DNA of 64,000 bases from CAZKWG01 sp964615375 (GCA_964615375.1 CAZTOW010000001.1:310001-374000), one strand, 5' to 3'. Shown: positions 1-9,600, counted from the first letter of the stretch. Program-made: numbers and translations. Notes: generated from the letters alone by a model not told the origin.

Positions 1-1
1 C

Positions 2-1132
2 GACGACGTCATCGCCATGGTCAAGGGCGGCAAGTCGTCCAAGCAGCTGGAAGAGAACACCAGCGAGAACTGGATCTTCGGATCCTCGCCCAAGGAGAAG
101 GTGGAGGACGCCTACCTGAGCTTCCAGGGCAAGATCATCGACATGTTCAAGGCGGTGGGCCAGGTGCAGGAGGGGAGGGCCGCCAGCACCTTCTTCAACC
201 CGCCCGACGTGGTGGCCTCCATGGCCGAGGCCGGGAAGGCGGCGGGCAGCCAGGTGGACGCCCTCGTCGCGGCGGCGAAGGTGGCGAAGGACCCCCAGGG
301 TCAGCCGGCGAAGCCGCCTTCGGCCGCCGAGATCGCCGACATGCGCATCAAGGCGCTGACCGAGAGCAAGGGCGCGACGCTGGGCAAGATGGACACCAAC
401 GCCAACGCGGTGTTCCAGAAGTTCAACGCCTTCCAGGCCGCGCAGTCCAACAAGAGCCCGGACGTCAGCTACAAGGCCAGCGCCACCATCTTCGCCGGCG
501 TGCGCCTGGGCAACGGCACGGCCGGCGCCGCCAAGGGCGAGGTCAAGGTCAACGCCGGGATCATGGCGATGCAGCAGGACGGCGCGTCCACCGGCATCAT
601 GGCCACCGTGGGCATCGACGGGAAGCTGGAGGTCGCCGGCTTCGAGGTCTCCGGCAACGTGCAGGTCGCCGGCAACATGGAGAACCGCTACCTCAACGCC
701 AAGGTGGAGGGCAAGACCCCCACGCTCCCCATCCCGGGCTGGCTGGACCCCACGCGGCTGAACGTCCACGGCATCGCCACCGTGTTGAAGGGGATCTTCG
801 GCCAGGGGAACAAGACCACGGAGGGAGGCGCGGGCGAGAAGGCGGCGAAGGGGGTCTGGGGCTTCATGAAGGCCGGCGCGGACGCCGCGGGCAAGGAGTT
901 CAAGCACAACGCCGAGGAGGGCGTGAGCGGGGTGCAGTCGGCCACCAGCAAGATCACGTTCGGCATCGAGTACGAGTACACGCGCCAGAACCTGGCCAAG
1001 GGCAAGCACAAGATCGCCGTGTCCGGCGGCCTGGAGCGCTCCATCATCGGGGTGGAGGCCGACGCCAGCGTGGTCGGCATCAAGGTGGACGCCGCGAAGT
1101 TCTCCAAGGTGGAGGTGGAGCTGACCTGGTGA
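2..1132 (+). CDS. Unknown protein, 5' end outside the window
   Basis: I do not recognise this family. The reading frame is open from the first bases of the window through to the stop at 1130-1132, and the codons before the first ATG (position 17) already look coding, so the gene most likely starts upstream and this is its C-terminal part. No ribosome binding site is visible before the ATG at 17. The visible 370 or so residues have no signal peptide or membrane segment. An Ala/Lys-rich helical N-terminal third is followed by Gly/Val-rich, beta-prone sequence (about residues 150-230) and a C-terminal beta-rich tail ending in a Trp. The alternating hydrophobic pattern late in the protein could be a small beta-barrel or sheet domain. 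It is followed after 20 bases by a co-directional lipoprotein gene. Confidence 0.7.
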   Translation, partial: DDVIAMVKGGKSSKQLEENTSENWIFGSSPKEKVEDAYLSFQGKIIDMFKAVGQVQEGRAASTFFNPPDVVASMAEAGKAAGSQVDALVAAAKVAKDPQGQPAKPPSAAEIADMRIKALTESKGATLGKMDTNANAVFQKFNAFQAAQSNKSPDVSYKASATIFAGVRLGNGTAGAAKGEVKVNAGIMAMQQDGASTGIMATVGIDGKLEVAGFEVSGNVQVAGNMENRYLNAKVEGKTPTLPIPGWLDPTRLNVHGIATVLKGIFGQGNKTTEGGAGEKAAKGVWGFMKAGADAAGKEFKHNAEEGVSGVQSATSKITFGIEYEYTRQNLAKGKHKIAVSGGLERSIIGVEADASVVGIKVDAAKFSKVEVELTW

Positions 1133-1152
1133 GGTTGAGCTAAGATCCGGCG

Positions 1153-2823
1153 ATGCTGCTCGCCCTCCTCCTCGCCTGCCCGCCCGCGAAGGTCCCTGTC
1201 CCCGGGGAGAGCGCCGCGGAGAGCTGGCCTGCGCCCGCCGAGACGGGCGAGGGCGAGGGCGCGGGCGAGTCGGACCCCCCCGTGGAGGAGGTTCCCGGCT
1301 CCGAGGAGCCCGAGGAGGAGGAGGGCCCCCCCTACGCCTGTGACGAGCTCTACGACGAGGACGTCGTGCAGGCCTTCGAGATCGAGATCTCCGACGAGGA
1401 CTGGTCCGCGCTGCTGCGCGACTACAGCCGCGGCACGAAGGAGTACCACCCCGTCGTCTTCCGCTGGGGGGACGAGGTGGTCGACGACGCGATGATCCGG
1501 CTGAAGGGCAACCCCTCCTTCTCCTGGTTCACCGAGAAGATGCAGTTCGTCATCGCGTTCAACCAGAACGACGAGGCGGGGCGCTTCCACGGGATGCGCA
1601 AGCTGAGCCTGGACGCCTCCTGGTACGAGCCCACCTTCCTGCGCGACCGCGTCGCCTGGTCCATGCTGCGCCGCCAGGGCCTGCTGCCCGCCGCCTGCGC
1701 CAACAGCGCCACGCTCACCATCAACGGCGAGCTCTACGGCCTCTACACCAACATCGAGTACCTGGACCACGAGTGGCTGGAGCGCGTCTTCGGCGACGCG
1801 GACGCCACGGGCACGCTCTGGAAGTACGGGTACGACGCCGTCTCCAACGAGGAGGCCGCCACGGGCGACGTGGACCGCCTCTGGTCCACCACCGACGTGG
1901 ACACGCTCGAGACCCTGGGCGACCTCGACGCGTGGCAGCTGGAGTGGGCCGCGGAGATCGTGCTGGGCGACGACGACGGCTACTGGTGCTGCAACCACAA
2001 CTATTACCTCTACGAGCACCCCACGCGCGGGATCCTCTGGCTGCCCTGGGATCTGGACGACGCCTTCGACGTCCAGACCTACGACGTAGACCCCGTCTAC
2101 GGCTACTACGACAGCCTGTTCCGGCAGGACCACTTCATGGCCCTGGTGCGCGACCCGGACTGGGGGCCGCGCTTCCTGGACAACCTGGAGCTGATGAACG
2201 AGGCCCTGGACCCCGCGCTGATGGTCGCCGACATCGACGCCTGGTCCGCGCAGATCGCCGAGCACGTCGAGGCCGATCCCACCCGCAGCGTGGGCTGGGA
2301 GGAGCACCTGGGGGCCGTGGAGCGCATGCGCGCCTGGGTGCCGCAGCGCCACCAGTTCATCCGGAGCTGGATCGCCTGCCAGCGCGGCGCGACCACCGAC
2401 GCCGACGGGGACGGCCACGCGGTCTGCGAGGATCCGAACGATCAGGACGCCTCCGTCTACCCAGACGCGCCCGAGACCTGCAACGGCGTGGACGACGACG
2501 TGGACGGGATCATCGACGAGATCGAGGGCTGCGACGACTGCGCCCGGCACGACCTGGAGGGCAGCCACCTCCTGTTCTGCCGCACCCCGCGCACCCAGAG
2601 CGAGGCCGAGGAGAACTGTGAGGCGCGCGGCGGCTCGCTGGGCTCCTACAGCACGACGGGCGAGTATTACATGTACTTTTTCTACACCTGGCCGGTCTTC
2701 GAGTCCTGGTGGACCGGCGCCCCCTCCGGCGGCGGGCGTTGCCCGACCTGGGAGGTCCCGAGCTGGGGCTCGGGCGTCGCCGACTGCGACGAGGAGCACC
2801 CGAGCGTCTGCAGGCTGGACTGA
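1153..2823 (+). CDS. CotH-kinase-like lipoprotein with MopE-type and C-type-lectin-like C-terminus
   Basis: A very short signal peptide ends in lipobox LLAC with Cys9, so the product should be a lipoprotein. After an acidic Pro/Glu linker (to about residue 60) comes a CotH-type domain (about 65-400). It has the family's opening strand pattern, an RLKG motif, a LYGLYTNIEY segment and the acidic WDLDDAFD motif at residues 299-306 corresponding to the metal-binding Asp residues of CotH protein kinases. Residues about 415-460 carry a DADGDG/CNGVDDDVDG pattern typical of MopE-like calcium-binding motifs. The last 95 residues have Cys spacing, a GGSLG motif and a WWTGA/C...C pattern resembling a C-type-lectin fold. 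CotH proteins phosphorylate spore-coat proteins in Bacillus; in Gram-negatives the role is mostly unknown. Extracellular or outer-membrane placement and glycan or metal binding by the tail are inference. Confidence 0.82.
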   Translation: MLLALLLACPPAKVPVPGESAAESWPAPAETGEGEGAGESDPPVEEVPGSEEPEEEEGPPYACDELYDEDVVQAFEIEISDEDWSALLRDYSRGTKEYHPVVFRWGDEVVDDAMIRLKGNPSFSWFTEKMQFVIAFNQNDEAGRFHGMRKLSLDASWYEPTFLRDRVAWSMLRRQGLLPAACANSATLTINGELYGLYTNIEYLDHEWLERVFGDADATGTLWKYGYDAVSNEEAATGDVDRLWSTTDVDTLETLGDLDAWQLEWAAEIVLGDDDGYWCCNHNYYLYEHPTRGILWLPWDLDDAFDVQTYDVDPVYGYYDSLFRQDHFMALVRDPDWGPRFLDNLELMNEALDPALMVADIDAWSAQIAEHVEADPTRSVGWEEHLGAVERMRAWVPQRHQFIRSWIACQRGATTDADGDGHAVCEDPNDQDASVYPDAPETCNGVDDDVDGIIDEIEGCDDCARHDLEGSHLLFCRTPRTQSEAEENCEARGGSLGSYSTTGEYYMYFFYTWPVFESWWTGAPSGGGRCPTWEVPSWGSGVADCDEEHPSVCRLD

Positions 2824-2996
2824 GCGCGCGAGCGATGCGCGCGCATCGGCGCGCAGGGTGCATAACGATTGTTATGTATTCATAGGTGGCGTTTAACCGA
2901 TATCGATGAACGCGGCACACCCTGGCACGGGGCGTGCACAAGGGGAGACCGAGCGCTCGCCGGAAGCGAGCCCACGACACCCCTCAGGAGTTCACC

Positions 2997-4343
2997 ATGT
3001 ATCGCCGCACCCTCAGCGCCCTCGTCCTCCCGCTCACCCTGCTCGCCGCCTGCGGCGACTCGACCCCCCTGGAGTCCACCAAGGGCGCCAGCGACGCCAC
3101 CCAGTCCGCCGGCCGCGGCGAGGAGGAGGACACCTCCATCGCCCGCGACCAGGCGGAGCTCGAGCGCCTCACCGAGAGCCTCCTGACCGAGCTCGGCCTC
3201 AGCGCCGAGCACGTCACCATCACCTACCTGGGCAAGGGCACCCTGGAGAAGGGCGGCGAGGACAACGACGGCGACATCCTCGGCGAGCGCGACCTGGAGA
3301 AGGGCGACAGCGAGCCGCTGAGCGAGATGGTGGCCTTCAACCCCAACACGCTCAACGAGTTCAGCATCAGCATCTCGGAGAAGGCCCTCGACGCCTCCGG
3401 CCGCCTGGCGACCGAGCGCGGCGACGACCTCGGCAGCGCGGACCGCAGCGAGTACGCCGACCCCGAGGACGTCGAGTACTCCGTGGAGAGCGGGGACGAG
3501 AAGCGCTACTCCTGGAGCGACAACGTGGACAACCGCGTGCGCCTCAGCAAGACGACCGCGGAGGTCCCGGGCACCACCGGCACGACCACCTGGCCCTGGC
3601 GCACCGTCAGCCGGCTCACCAACGGCTGCACCGGCACGCTCGTCGGGCCGCGGCACGTGCTGACCGCCGGTCACTGCATCTGGAACCGCTCCAACATGAG
3701 CTGGCTCACCTTCTCGGTGGTGCCGGGCGGGGCGGGCTCGCTCCAGCCTTACGGCGCCGTGGCCTTCCCCTCGGCCGGCTTCAACTGGTACTTCACGCCC
3801 TCGCAGTGGCGGGCGACCAACCCCAGCGGCGGCTCCCGCCAGTGGGACTTCGGCATCGTCGTCCTGCCCGAGCGCATCGGCGAGGACACCGGCTGGATGG
3901 GCTGGTGGTACGCGGGCGAGAGCTACCTGGACAGCAAGACGCACTGGAACCGCGGCTATCCCTCCTGCAACGCCTTCGACAGCAACGGCAACGCGCGCAC
4001 CGACGACCCGGGCGACGCGGGCTCCTCGGTGGTCTGCGTGTCGAGTCACCTCTACGGCGACCAGAACGACTGCGAGCTGGGCGACTTCGACAAGGACGAC
4101 GGCCAGGGCTACCAGCGCATCTTCATGCACTCCTGCGACGCCAGCGGCGGCCACTCGGGCAGCGCGATCTACCACTACCACAAGGGCATCCCGGTGGTGA
4201 CGGGCATCCACACCTTCAGCACCTGCGGCCAGATCGCGTCGTCCACCGACTGCACCTCGTCGGACGACCGGCCGCTGGGCGCGACCCACATCACGAAGGA
4301 GTACAGCGACACCATCGCCTTCTTCCGCGAGTGGGCGCCCTGA
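2997..4343 (+). CDS. Trypsin-like (S1B/V8-type) serine protease lipoprotein
   Basis: The ATG at 2997 is preceded by CAGGAG at a good distance and gives a classical lipoprotein signal (hydrophobic stretch then LLAAC, Cys18), so the longer upstream GTG reading is rejected. The mature protein begins with an acidic region of about 170 residues with no recognised fold, possibly a propeptide. The protease domain follows, with all three catalytic residues visible: His226 in LTAGHC, Asp284 in QWDFGI and Ser387 in GGHSGS. Several Cys residues near the active site suggest disulfides, consistent with function outside the cytoplasm. The architecture resembles the glutamyl endopeptidase/V8 group of S1 peptidases. 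A 12-bp hairpin just downstream probably ends the transcript. Confidence 0.88.
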   Translation: MYRRTLSALVLPLTLLAACGDSTPLESTKGASDATQSAGRGEEEDTSIARDQAELERLTESLLTELGLSAEHVTITYLGKGTLEKGGEDNDGDILGERDLEKGDSEPLSEMVAFNPNTLNEFSISISEKALDASGRLATERGDDLGSADRSEYADPEDVEYSVESGDEKRYSWSDNVDNRVRLSKTTAEVPGTTGTTTWPWRTVSRLTNGCTGTLVGPRHVLTAGHCIWNRSNMSWLTFSVVPGGAGSLQPYGAVAFPSAGFNWYFTPSQWRATNPSGGSRQWDFGIVVLPERIGEDTGWMGWWYAGESYLDSKTHWNRGYPSCNAFDSNGNARTDDPGDAGSSVVCVSSHLYGDQNDCELGDFDKDDGQGYQRIFMHSCDASGGHSGSAIYHYHKGIPVVTGIHTFSTCGQIASSTDCTSSDDRPLGATHITKEYSDTIAFFREWAP

Positions 4344-4357
4344 GCTGATTCGTAGCC

Positions 4358-4385
4358 GGGGAGTGTGTCAAAAGACACACTCCCC
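4358..4385. terminator. Perfect 12-bp hairpin between the protease gene and nifJ
   Basis: Two perfectly complementary 12-base arms (4358-4369 and 4374-4385) flank an AAAA loop, 15 bases after the protease stop codon. No clear T-run follows, so intrinsic termination is plausible rather than certain. The inner 16 bases, TGTGTCAAAAGACACA, recur as their reverse complement at 47965-47980, so a protein-binding palindrome is an alternative reading. Confidence 0.55.
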
Positions 4386-4496
4386 CTGTGCGCCATCCTC
4401 CAGGTCCGCTCGGGGATCCGCGTAGAAGTGACGTTCTCATCGAGGCACGGATCCTGCATTCCGCACCCCCGGACGGCCTCGGCCGAGGGAGCACAC

Positions 4497-7400
4497 ATGG
4501 AGAGCGGCTGGATCACGGTGGACGGGAACGAGGCGGTGGCGAGCGTCGCGCACCGGCTGAGCGAGGTGATCGCGATCTACCCGATCACGCCGTCGAGCTC
4601 GATGGGGGAGCTCTGCGACGAGTGGTCGGCGAAGGGGCGGCAGAACCTGTGGGGGGCGGTCCCGCAGGTGATGGAGATGCAGTCCGAGGCGGGCGCGGTG
4701 GGCGTGGTCCACGGCGCCCTGCAGGCGGGCGCGCTGGCGACGACGTTCACGGCCAGCCAGGGCCTGCTGCTGATGATCCCGGACATGTACAAGATCGCCG
4801 GTGAGCTGACCGCCTTCTGCATGCACGTCGCGGCCCGCGCGATCGCCACGCACGCGCTCTCCATCTTCGGCGACCACTCGGACGTGATGGCCTGCCGGCA
4901 GACGGGCTTCGCGCTGCTGGCCTCGGGCTCGGTGCAGGAGGCGCAGGACATGGCGCTCATCGCCACCGCCGCCAGCCTGCGCGCCCGGGTGCCCTTCCTG
5001 CACTTCTTCGACGGCTTCCGCACCAGCCACGAGGTGGCCAAGGTGCGACCGCTCCCGGACGAGACGCTGCGCGCGCTCATCTCCGAGGACGCGGTGAGCG
5101 CGCACCGGGCGCGGGCGCTCACGCCGGATCACCCGGTCATCCGGGGCACTGCGGCCAACCCGGACACCTTCTTCCAGGCCCGCGAGGCGTGCAGCCCCTT
5201 CTACGCCGCCTGCCCCGCCATCGTCTCCGAGGTCATGGACGAATTCGCCACCCAGACCGGCCGGGCCTACCGACTCTTCGAGTACGTCGGGCACAGCCAG
5301 GCGGAGCGCGTGATCGTGATCATGGGCTCCGGCGGGGAGACGGTAGAGCAGACGGCGCGCTGGCTCGCGGATCGCGGCGAGCGGGTGGGCGCGCTGCGGG
5401 TGAGGTTGTACCGGCCCTTCGACGCGGGCGCCCTGCTGGCCGCGCTGCCGCCGACGGTGCGCACGCTGGGCGTGCTGGACCGCACCAAGGAGCCGGGGGC
5501 CACGGGCGAGCCGCTCTACCTCGACGTGCTCGCCGCGGTCTCCGAGGCCGTGGCCGAGGGCCGGCTCACGCAGGCGCCGCGGGTGGTCGGCGGGCGCTAC
5601 GGGCTCGCGTCCAAGGAGTTCACGCCGGGCATGGTGGCGGCGGTCTTCGAGAACCTGGGGGCGAAGAAGCCCAGGAACCACTTCACCGTCGGCATCGTGG
5701 ACGACGTGAGCGGGTCCTCGCTGGCCTGGGACGAGACCCTGGACATCGAGCCCGCCTCCACCCGGCGCGCCGTGTTCTTCGGGCTCGGCTCGGACGGCAC
5801 GGTGGGGGCGAACAAGAACTCCATCAAGATCGTGGGTGAGGACGAGGGGCTCTACGCCCAGGGCTATTTCGTGTACGACTCGAAGAAGTCGGGGGCAATC
5901 ACCATCTCCCACCTGCGGTACGGGCCGGAGCCCATCCGGGCCCCCTATCTGGTGCGGCAGGCGGGCTTCGTGGCCGTCCACCAGCCGGTCTTCCTGGAGC
6001 GCTACGACGTGCTGCGCTACGCCGCCCCCGGGGCGGTGGTCCTGCTGAACAGCGTCTTTGGCCCCGAGCAGATCTGGGACCGGCTGCCGCGCGAGTTCCA
6101 GGAGGACGCGCTGCGGCTGGGCGTGCGTCTCTACACCATCGACGCGGGCCGGGTCGCGCGCGAGGCGGGGCTGAAGGGCCGCATCAACACCATCATGCAG
6201 ACCTGCTGGTTCGCGCTCTCGGGCGTGATGCCGCGGGAGCAGGCCATCGAGGCCATCAAGCACGCGATCGACAAGACCTACGCGCGCCGCGGCCCGGACG
6301 TGCTGGCCCAGAACCACGCCGCGGTGGACGCCACCCTGGCCGCCCTGCACGAGGTCCCCGCGCCCACGGCGCTGAGCTCCACCCGCCACCGCCCGCCGGT
6401 GGTCCCGCCCGCCGCGCCCGAGCTGGTGCAGCGCGTGACGGCGATGATGCTGGCCGATCGCGGCGACCTGCTGCCCGTCTCGGCCTTCCCGGTGGACGGC
6501 ACCTGGCCCACGGGCACGGCGCGCTGGGAGAAGCGCAACCTGGCGCAGGAGATCCCTATCTGGGATCCGGCGATCTGTATCCAATGCAACAAGTGCGCGA
6601 TGGTGTGCCCGCACGCGGCGATCCGCGTCAAGGCGTACCCGCCGGACGCCCTGGACGGCGCGCCGATCCAGTTCAAGAGCATGCCGTACAAGGGCAAGGA
6701 GCTGGAGGGGCAACGTTACACCGTGCAGGTGGCGCCCGAGGACTGCACGGGCTGCTCGGTCTGCGTGGCGGTCTGCCCGGCCAAGGACCGCAGCAACCCG
6801 CGGCACAAGGCCATCGACATGCTCCCGCAGGAGCCGCGCCTGGATGAGGAGCGCGGGAGCTGGGACTTCTTCCTCGATCTTCCCGAGGTGGACGAGACCA
6901 GCCTCAAGCTGGACCTGCGCACGGCGCAGCTCAAGCAGCCTCTGTTCGAGTTCTCCGGGGCCTGCTCGGGCTGCGGGGAGACGCCTTATGTCAAGCTGCT
7001 CACGCAGCTGGTCGGTGACCACCTGCTCATCGCCAACGCGACGGGCTGCAGCTCCATCTACGGTGGAAATCTGCCCACCACGCCGTACACGACGAACCGC
7101 GACGGGCGGGGCCCGGCCTGGGCGAACTCGCTGTTCGAGGACAACGCGGAGTTCGGGCTGGGCTTCCGGCTGGCGGTGGACCAGCGGACCCTGCTGGCCC
7201 GCACGCTGCTGGAGCGGCTGGGCGGCGCGCTGGGGAGCGTCCTGGTGGACGGGCTGCTGGGCGCGGATCAGTCGGACGCGGCCGGCATCGCCGCGCAGCG
7301 GGAGCGGGTGGTGGCCCTGCGGTCGGCGCTCGCGGGCCTGGAGGGTGTGGACGCCCGGCTGCTGGCGCGCGAGGCGGACTATCTGGTGCGCAAGAGCGTC

Positions 7401-8084
7401 TGGCTGGTGGGCGGGGACGGCTGGGCCTACGACATCGGCTACGGCGGGCTGGACCACGTGATGAGCACCGGCCAGGACGTCAACGTGCTGGTGCTGGACA
7501 CGGAGGTCTACTCCAACACGGGCGGCCAGCAGTCCAAGGCCACCCCCCGCGGGGCCTCGGCCAAGTTCGCGGTGGCGGGGAAGGCCGCGGCCAAGAAGGA
7601 TCTGGGGCTGATGGCCATGGCCTACGGCAACGTCTACGTGGCCCGCGTGGCCTTCGGGGCCAGGGACGCGCAGACGGTCAAGGCGCTCCAGGAGGCGGAG
7701 AGCTATCCCGGGCCCTCGCTGGTCATCGCCTACAGCCACTGCATCGCCCACGGCTACGACCTCGTTCACGGGCTCGAGCAGCAGAAGGCCGCGGTGGACG
7801 CCGGCTACTGGCCGCTCTACCGCTACGACCCCCGCGCCCGCGACCGGGGCGAGCAGCCGCTGAAGCTGGACGCCGGCGAGCCCAAGGGCGATCTGGCCCG
7901 CTTCATGCGCGCCGAGACCCGCTTCCGCGCCGCCGAGGCTATGGACCCCGACCGTTTCCGCGAGGCGCTCAGCCTCTCCCGCCAGGAGATCGCCCAGCGC
8001 TGGGCGCTCTACCAGGCGCTCGCAGCGCCGCCGCCGTCTCCCCCGTCGTCCCCCGCTGTCGTCCCCCCCGTGAAGCAGAGCTGA
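4497..8084 (+). CDS. nifJ: Pyruvate:ferredoxin (flavodoxin) oxidoreductase
   Basis: This single-chain homodimeric-type enzyme oxidatively decarboxylates pyruvate to acetyl-CoA, passing electrons to ferredoxin or flavodoxin in the cytoplasm. The ATG at 4497 follows GAGGGA and gives 1195 residues, the usual family length; the frame extends further upstream without a better start. The N-terminal pyrimidine-binding domain starts with the family sequence around YPITPSS. The central gamma domain contains GLGSDGTVGANKNSIK. Two 4Fe-4S clusters are bound by Cys694/697/700/704 and Cys750/753/756/760. The C-terminal TPP-binding domain begins at CSGC (Cys823/826) and contains GDGWAYDIG and NTGGQQSK. All cluster ligands appear intact. 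It is followed after 10 bases by a dihydroorotate-dehydrogenase-like gene, a common pairing, implying one operon. Confidence 0.97.
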   Translation: MESGWITVDGNEAVASVAHRLSEVIAIYPITPSSSMGELCDEWSAKGRQNLWGAVPQVMEMQSEAGAVGVVHGALQAGALATTFTASQGLLLMIPDMYKIAGELTAFCMHVAARAIATHALSIFGDHSDVMACRQTGFALLASGSVQEAQDMALIATAASLRARVPFLHFFDGFRTSHEVAKVRPLPDETLRALISEDAVSAHRARALTPDHPVIRGTAANPDTFFQAREACSPFYAACPAIVSEVMDEFATQTGRAYRLFEYVGHSQAERVIVIMGSGGETVEQTARWLADRGERVGALRVRLYRPFDAGALLAALPPTVRTLGVLDRTKEPGATGEPLYLDVLAAVSEAVAEGRLTQAPRVVGGRYGLASKEFTPGMVAAVFENLGAKKPRNHFTVGIVDDVSGSSLAWDETLDIEPASTRRAVFFGLGSDGTVGANKNSIKIVGEDEGLYAQGYFVYDSKKSGAITISHLRYGPEPIRAPYLVRQAGFVAVHQPVFLERYDVLRYAAPGAVVLLNSVFGPEQIWDRLPREFQEDALRLGVRLYTIDAGRVAREAGLKGRINTIMQTCWFALSGVMPREQAIEAIKHAIDKTYARRGPDVLAQNHAAVDATLAALHEVPAPTALSSTRHRPPVVPPAAPELVQRVTAMMLADRGDLLPVSAFPVDGTWPTGTARWEKRNLAQEIPIWDPAICIQCNKCAMVCPHAAIRVKAYPPDALDGAPIQFKSMPYKGKELEGQRYTVQVAPEDCTGCSVCVAVCPAKDRSNPRHKAIDMLPQEPRLDEERGSWDFFLDLPEVDETSLKLDLRTAQLKQPLFEFSGACSGCGETPYVKLLTQLVGDHLLIANATGCSSIYGGNLPTTPYTTNRDGRGPAWANSLFEDNAEFGLGFRLAVDQRTLLARTLLERLGGALGSVLVDGLLGADQSDAAGIAAQRERVVALRSALAGLEGVDARLLAREADYLVRKSVWLVGGDGWAYDIGYGGLDHVMSTGQDVNVLVLDTEVYSNTGGQQSKATPRGASAKFAVAGKAAAKKDLGLMAMAYGNVYVARVAFGARDAQTVKALQEAESYPGPSLVIAYSHCIAHGYDLVHGLEQQKAAVDAGYWPLYRYDPRARDRGEQPLKLDAGEPKGDLARFMRAETRFRAAEAMDPDRFREALSLSRQEIAQRWALYQALAAPPPSPPSSPAVVPPVKQS

Positions 8085-8094
8085 AGGACTCACC

Positions 8095-9087
8095 ATGGAT
8101 CTCCGCACCAATTACCTTGGGCTCTCGCTCCCCCACCCCCTGATGGCCGGCGCCAGCCCGCTGGTGGACGACCTGGAGGCCGTGCGGCGCCTGGAGGCGG
8201 CCGGCGCCGGCGCCATCGTCATGCACTCGCTCTTCGAGGAGCAGATCTCGGGCGAGCTGCACGCCACGAGCGCGCAGGTGGACAGCCATCACGACGCCTA
8301 CGCCGAGGCGCTCTCCTTCTTCCCCGACCCGGGGGAGGCCTGGCTTGGGCCGCGCGCCTACCTGCGCCAGATCATGAAGATCAAAGCCACGGTGGATCTG
8401 CCCGTCATCGCCTCGCTGAACGGCACCACCGCCAGCGGCTGGACCCGCTACGCGCGCCAGATCGAGGAGGCCGGGGCCGACGCGCTGGAGCTGAACGTCT
8501 ACCTGCTGGCCACCCGGCCGGAGGTGGACGCCGCCCACGTCGAGGATCGCGTGCTGGACGTGGTGGGCGCGGTGCGCTCGGCGGTGAAGCTGCCGCTGGC
8601 GGTCAAGCTCTCGCCCTTCTACTCCTCGCTGCCCAACCTGGCGCGGCGCCTGGAGCAGTCCGGCGTGCAGGCGCTGGTCCTGTTCAACCGCTTCTACCAG
8701 CCGGACATCGACATCGACAATCTGGAGATCGCGCCCAAGCTGGTGCTCTCGGACTCCAGCGAGCTCCTGCTGCGCCTGCGCTGGCTGGCCATCCTCCGCG
8801 GGCGAACGGGCCTTCAGCTCGCCGCCACCGGCGGGGTCCACTCGCCGACCGACGTGGTGAAGGCGCTGATGGCCGGGGCGGACGTGGTGCAGACCGTCTC
8901 CGCGCTGCTCAAGCACGGGCCCGGCTACCTGAGCCTGCTGATCGAGGGCCTGGAGCGCTGGATGCGCGAGCGGGACTACAAAGACATCGGCGAGCTGCGC
9001 GGCAGCATGAGCCTGGAGCGCTGCCCGGACCCCGAGGCCCTGGAGCGGGCGAACTACACGCGGGTGCTGCAGACTTGGAAGGGGTGA
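8095..9087 (+). CDS. Dihydroorotate dehydrogenase-like flavoprotein, nifJ-associated
   Basis: The 330-residue product is a FMN-type TIM-barrel protein of the dihydroorotate dehydrogenase superfamily. It opens with the family start (LRTNYLGLSLPHPLMAGASP) and has the strand-end glycine-rich ATGGVHS motif near residues 243-249 expected for phosphate binding of FMN. Members annotated simply as dihydroorotate dehydrogenase-like are regularly encoded next to pyruvate:ferredoxin oxidoreductase; their substrate is not established and a role in pyrimidine synthesis should not be assumed. AAGGAC lies before the ATG, and the gene starts only 10 bases after nifJ, so cotranscription is likely. The stop codon is followed by repeat-rich non-coding DNA. 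Confidence 0.9.
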   Translation: MDLRTNYLGLSLPHPLMAGASPLVDDLEAVRRLEAAGAGAIVMHSLFEEQISGELHATSAQVDSHHDAYAEALSFFPDPGEAWLGPRAYLRQIMKIKATVDLPVIASLNGTTASGWTRYARQIEEAGADALELNVYLLATRPEVDAAHVEDRVLDVVGAVRSAVKLPLAVKLSPFYSSLPNLARRLEQSGVQALVLFNRFYQPDIDIDNLEIAPKLVLSDSSELLLRLRWLAILRGRTGLQLAATGGVHSPTDVVKALMAGADVVQTVSALLKHGPGYLSLLIEGLERWMRERDYKDIGELRGSMSLERCPDPEALERANYTRVLQTWKG

Positions 9088-9142
9088 GGCTCAGGGTTGG
9101 AGTGTTTGTGATACTACTCCGGCAGTGAAACAGATGACACAC

Positions 9143-9255
9143 GACCCTCATCCGGCGCTTCGCGCCCCCTTCTCCCAGAGGGAGAAGGGGAACATCTGAG
9201 CATATTCCCCCTCTCCCGCTTGCGGGAGAGGGTGCCCGAAGGGCGGGTGAGGGTC
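9143..9255. repeat. REP-like palindromic element with two internal hairpins
   Basis: The unit begins with GACCCTCATCC and ends with its near inverse, GGGTGAGGGTC. Inside are two perfect 11-bp stems: 9166-9176 with 9180-9190 (3-base loop) and 9209-9219 with 9222-9232 (2-base loop). Elements of this design, with terminal CCCTCA/TGAGGG and GGGAGAGGG hairpins, are dispersed non-coding repeats in many proteobacterial genomes. It lies 55 bases after the nifJ-operon stop and may serve as its terminator. Confidence 0.75.
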
Positions 9256-9330
9256 GCCTGTTTGTCCACCGGATAAAATTGAATTGTGTATTGGGCGAAG
9301 ATTCTTGCTGGAGCCCAGGTTTTTCAGAGG

Positions 9331-9600
9331 CTTTACCACAGAGGCCACAGAGAGCGCAGAGTCGGCGCGGGCAGAGATCTGTGGCGGGTGCGGGCGGATG
9401 GGACGCGCTTACAGGGCGACAAGGGCACAGATCGGGTGAGCGTCGGCGAGGTGGGCGACCGTGACGACCCGAGAACCAGCGCCCAACACCAGACGGCGAA
9501 GCCCCCTCCCACCCCATCGAGCGCGGCCGATCGGCCACGACCCGCCACGATCATCTCACGCGTCGACTCTGCGCTCTCGGCGGCCTCTGCGCTGAAATTT
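9331..9600. mobile_element. MITE-like element with about 31-bp terminal inverted repeats
   Basis: The left end (9339-9369) and the reverse complement of the right end (9559-9589) match at 28 of 31 positions; both ends contain GAGAGCGCAGAGTCG. The interior encodes nothing convincing. The left half recurs at 9690-9782 and a diverged right half at about 21009-21150, so this is a dispersed family. The GC-rich core with CACAGAG/CGCAGAG ends resembles widespread non-coding repeats of Planctomycetes and Deltaproteobacteria. The whole stretch 9088-9817 carries no gene I can support; it consists of this element, the REP-like unit before it and the partial copy after it. Confidence 0.7.

Noticed and set aside
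688..2799. Long open frame on the minus strand (703 codons) opposite the CotH gene
   Set aside because: It is a shadow of GC-rich coding sequence: repetitive Val/Arg/Gly/Ala composition, no ribosome binding site and no recognisable domain. The same applies to the very long antisense frames opposite nifJ, the dynamin genes, nosZ, the TonB receptor and the others.
8095..9087. Annotation of the nifJ neighbour as the pyrimidine-synthesis gene pyrD
   Set aside because: Its position next to pyruvate:ferredoxin oxidoreductase marks the dihydroorotate-dehydrogenase-like subgroup of unknown substrate.
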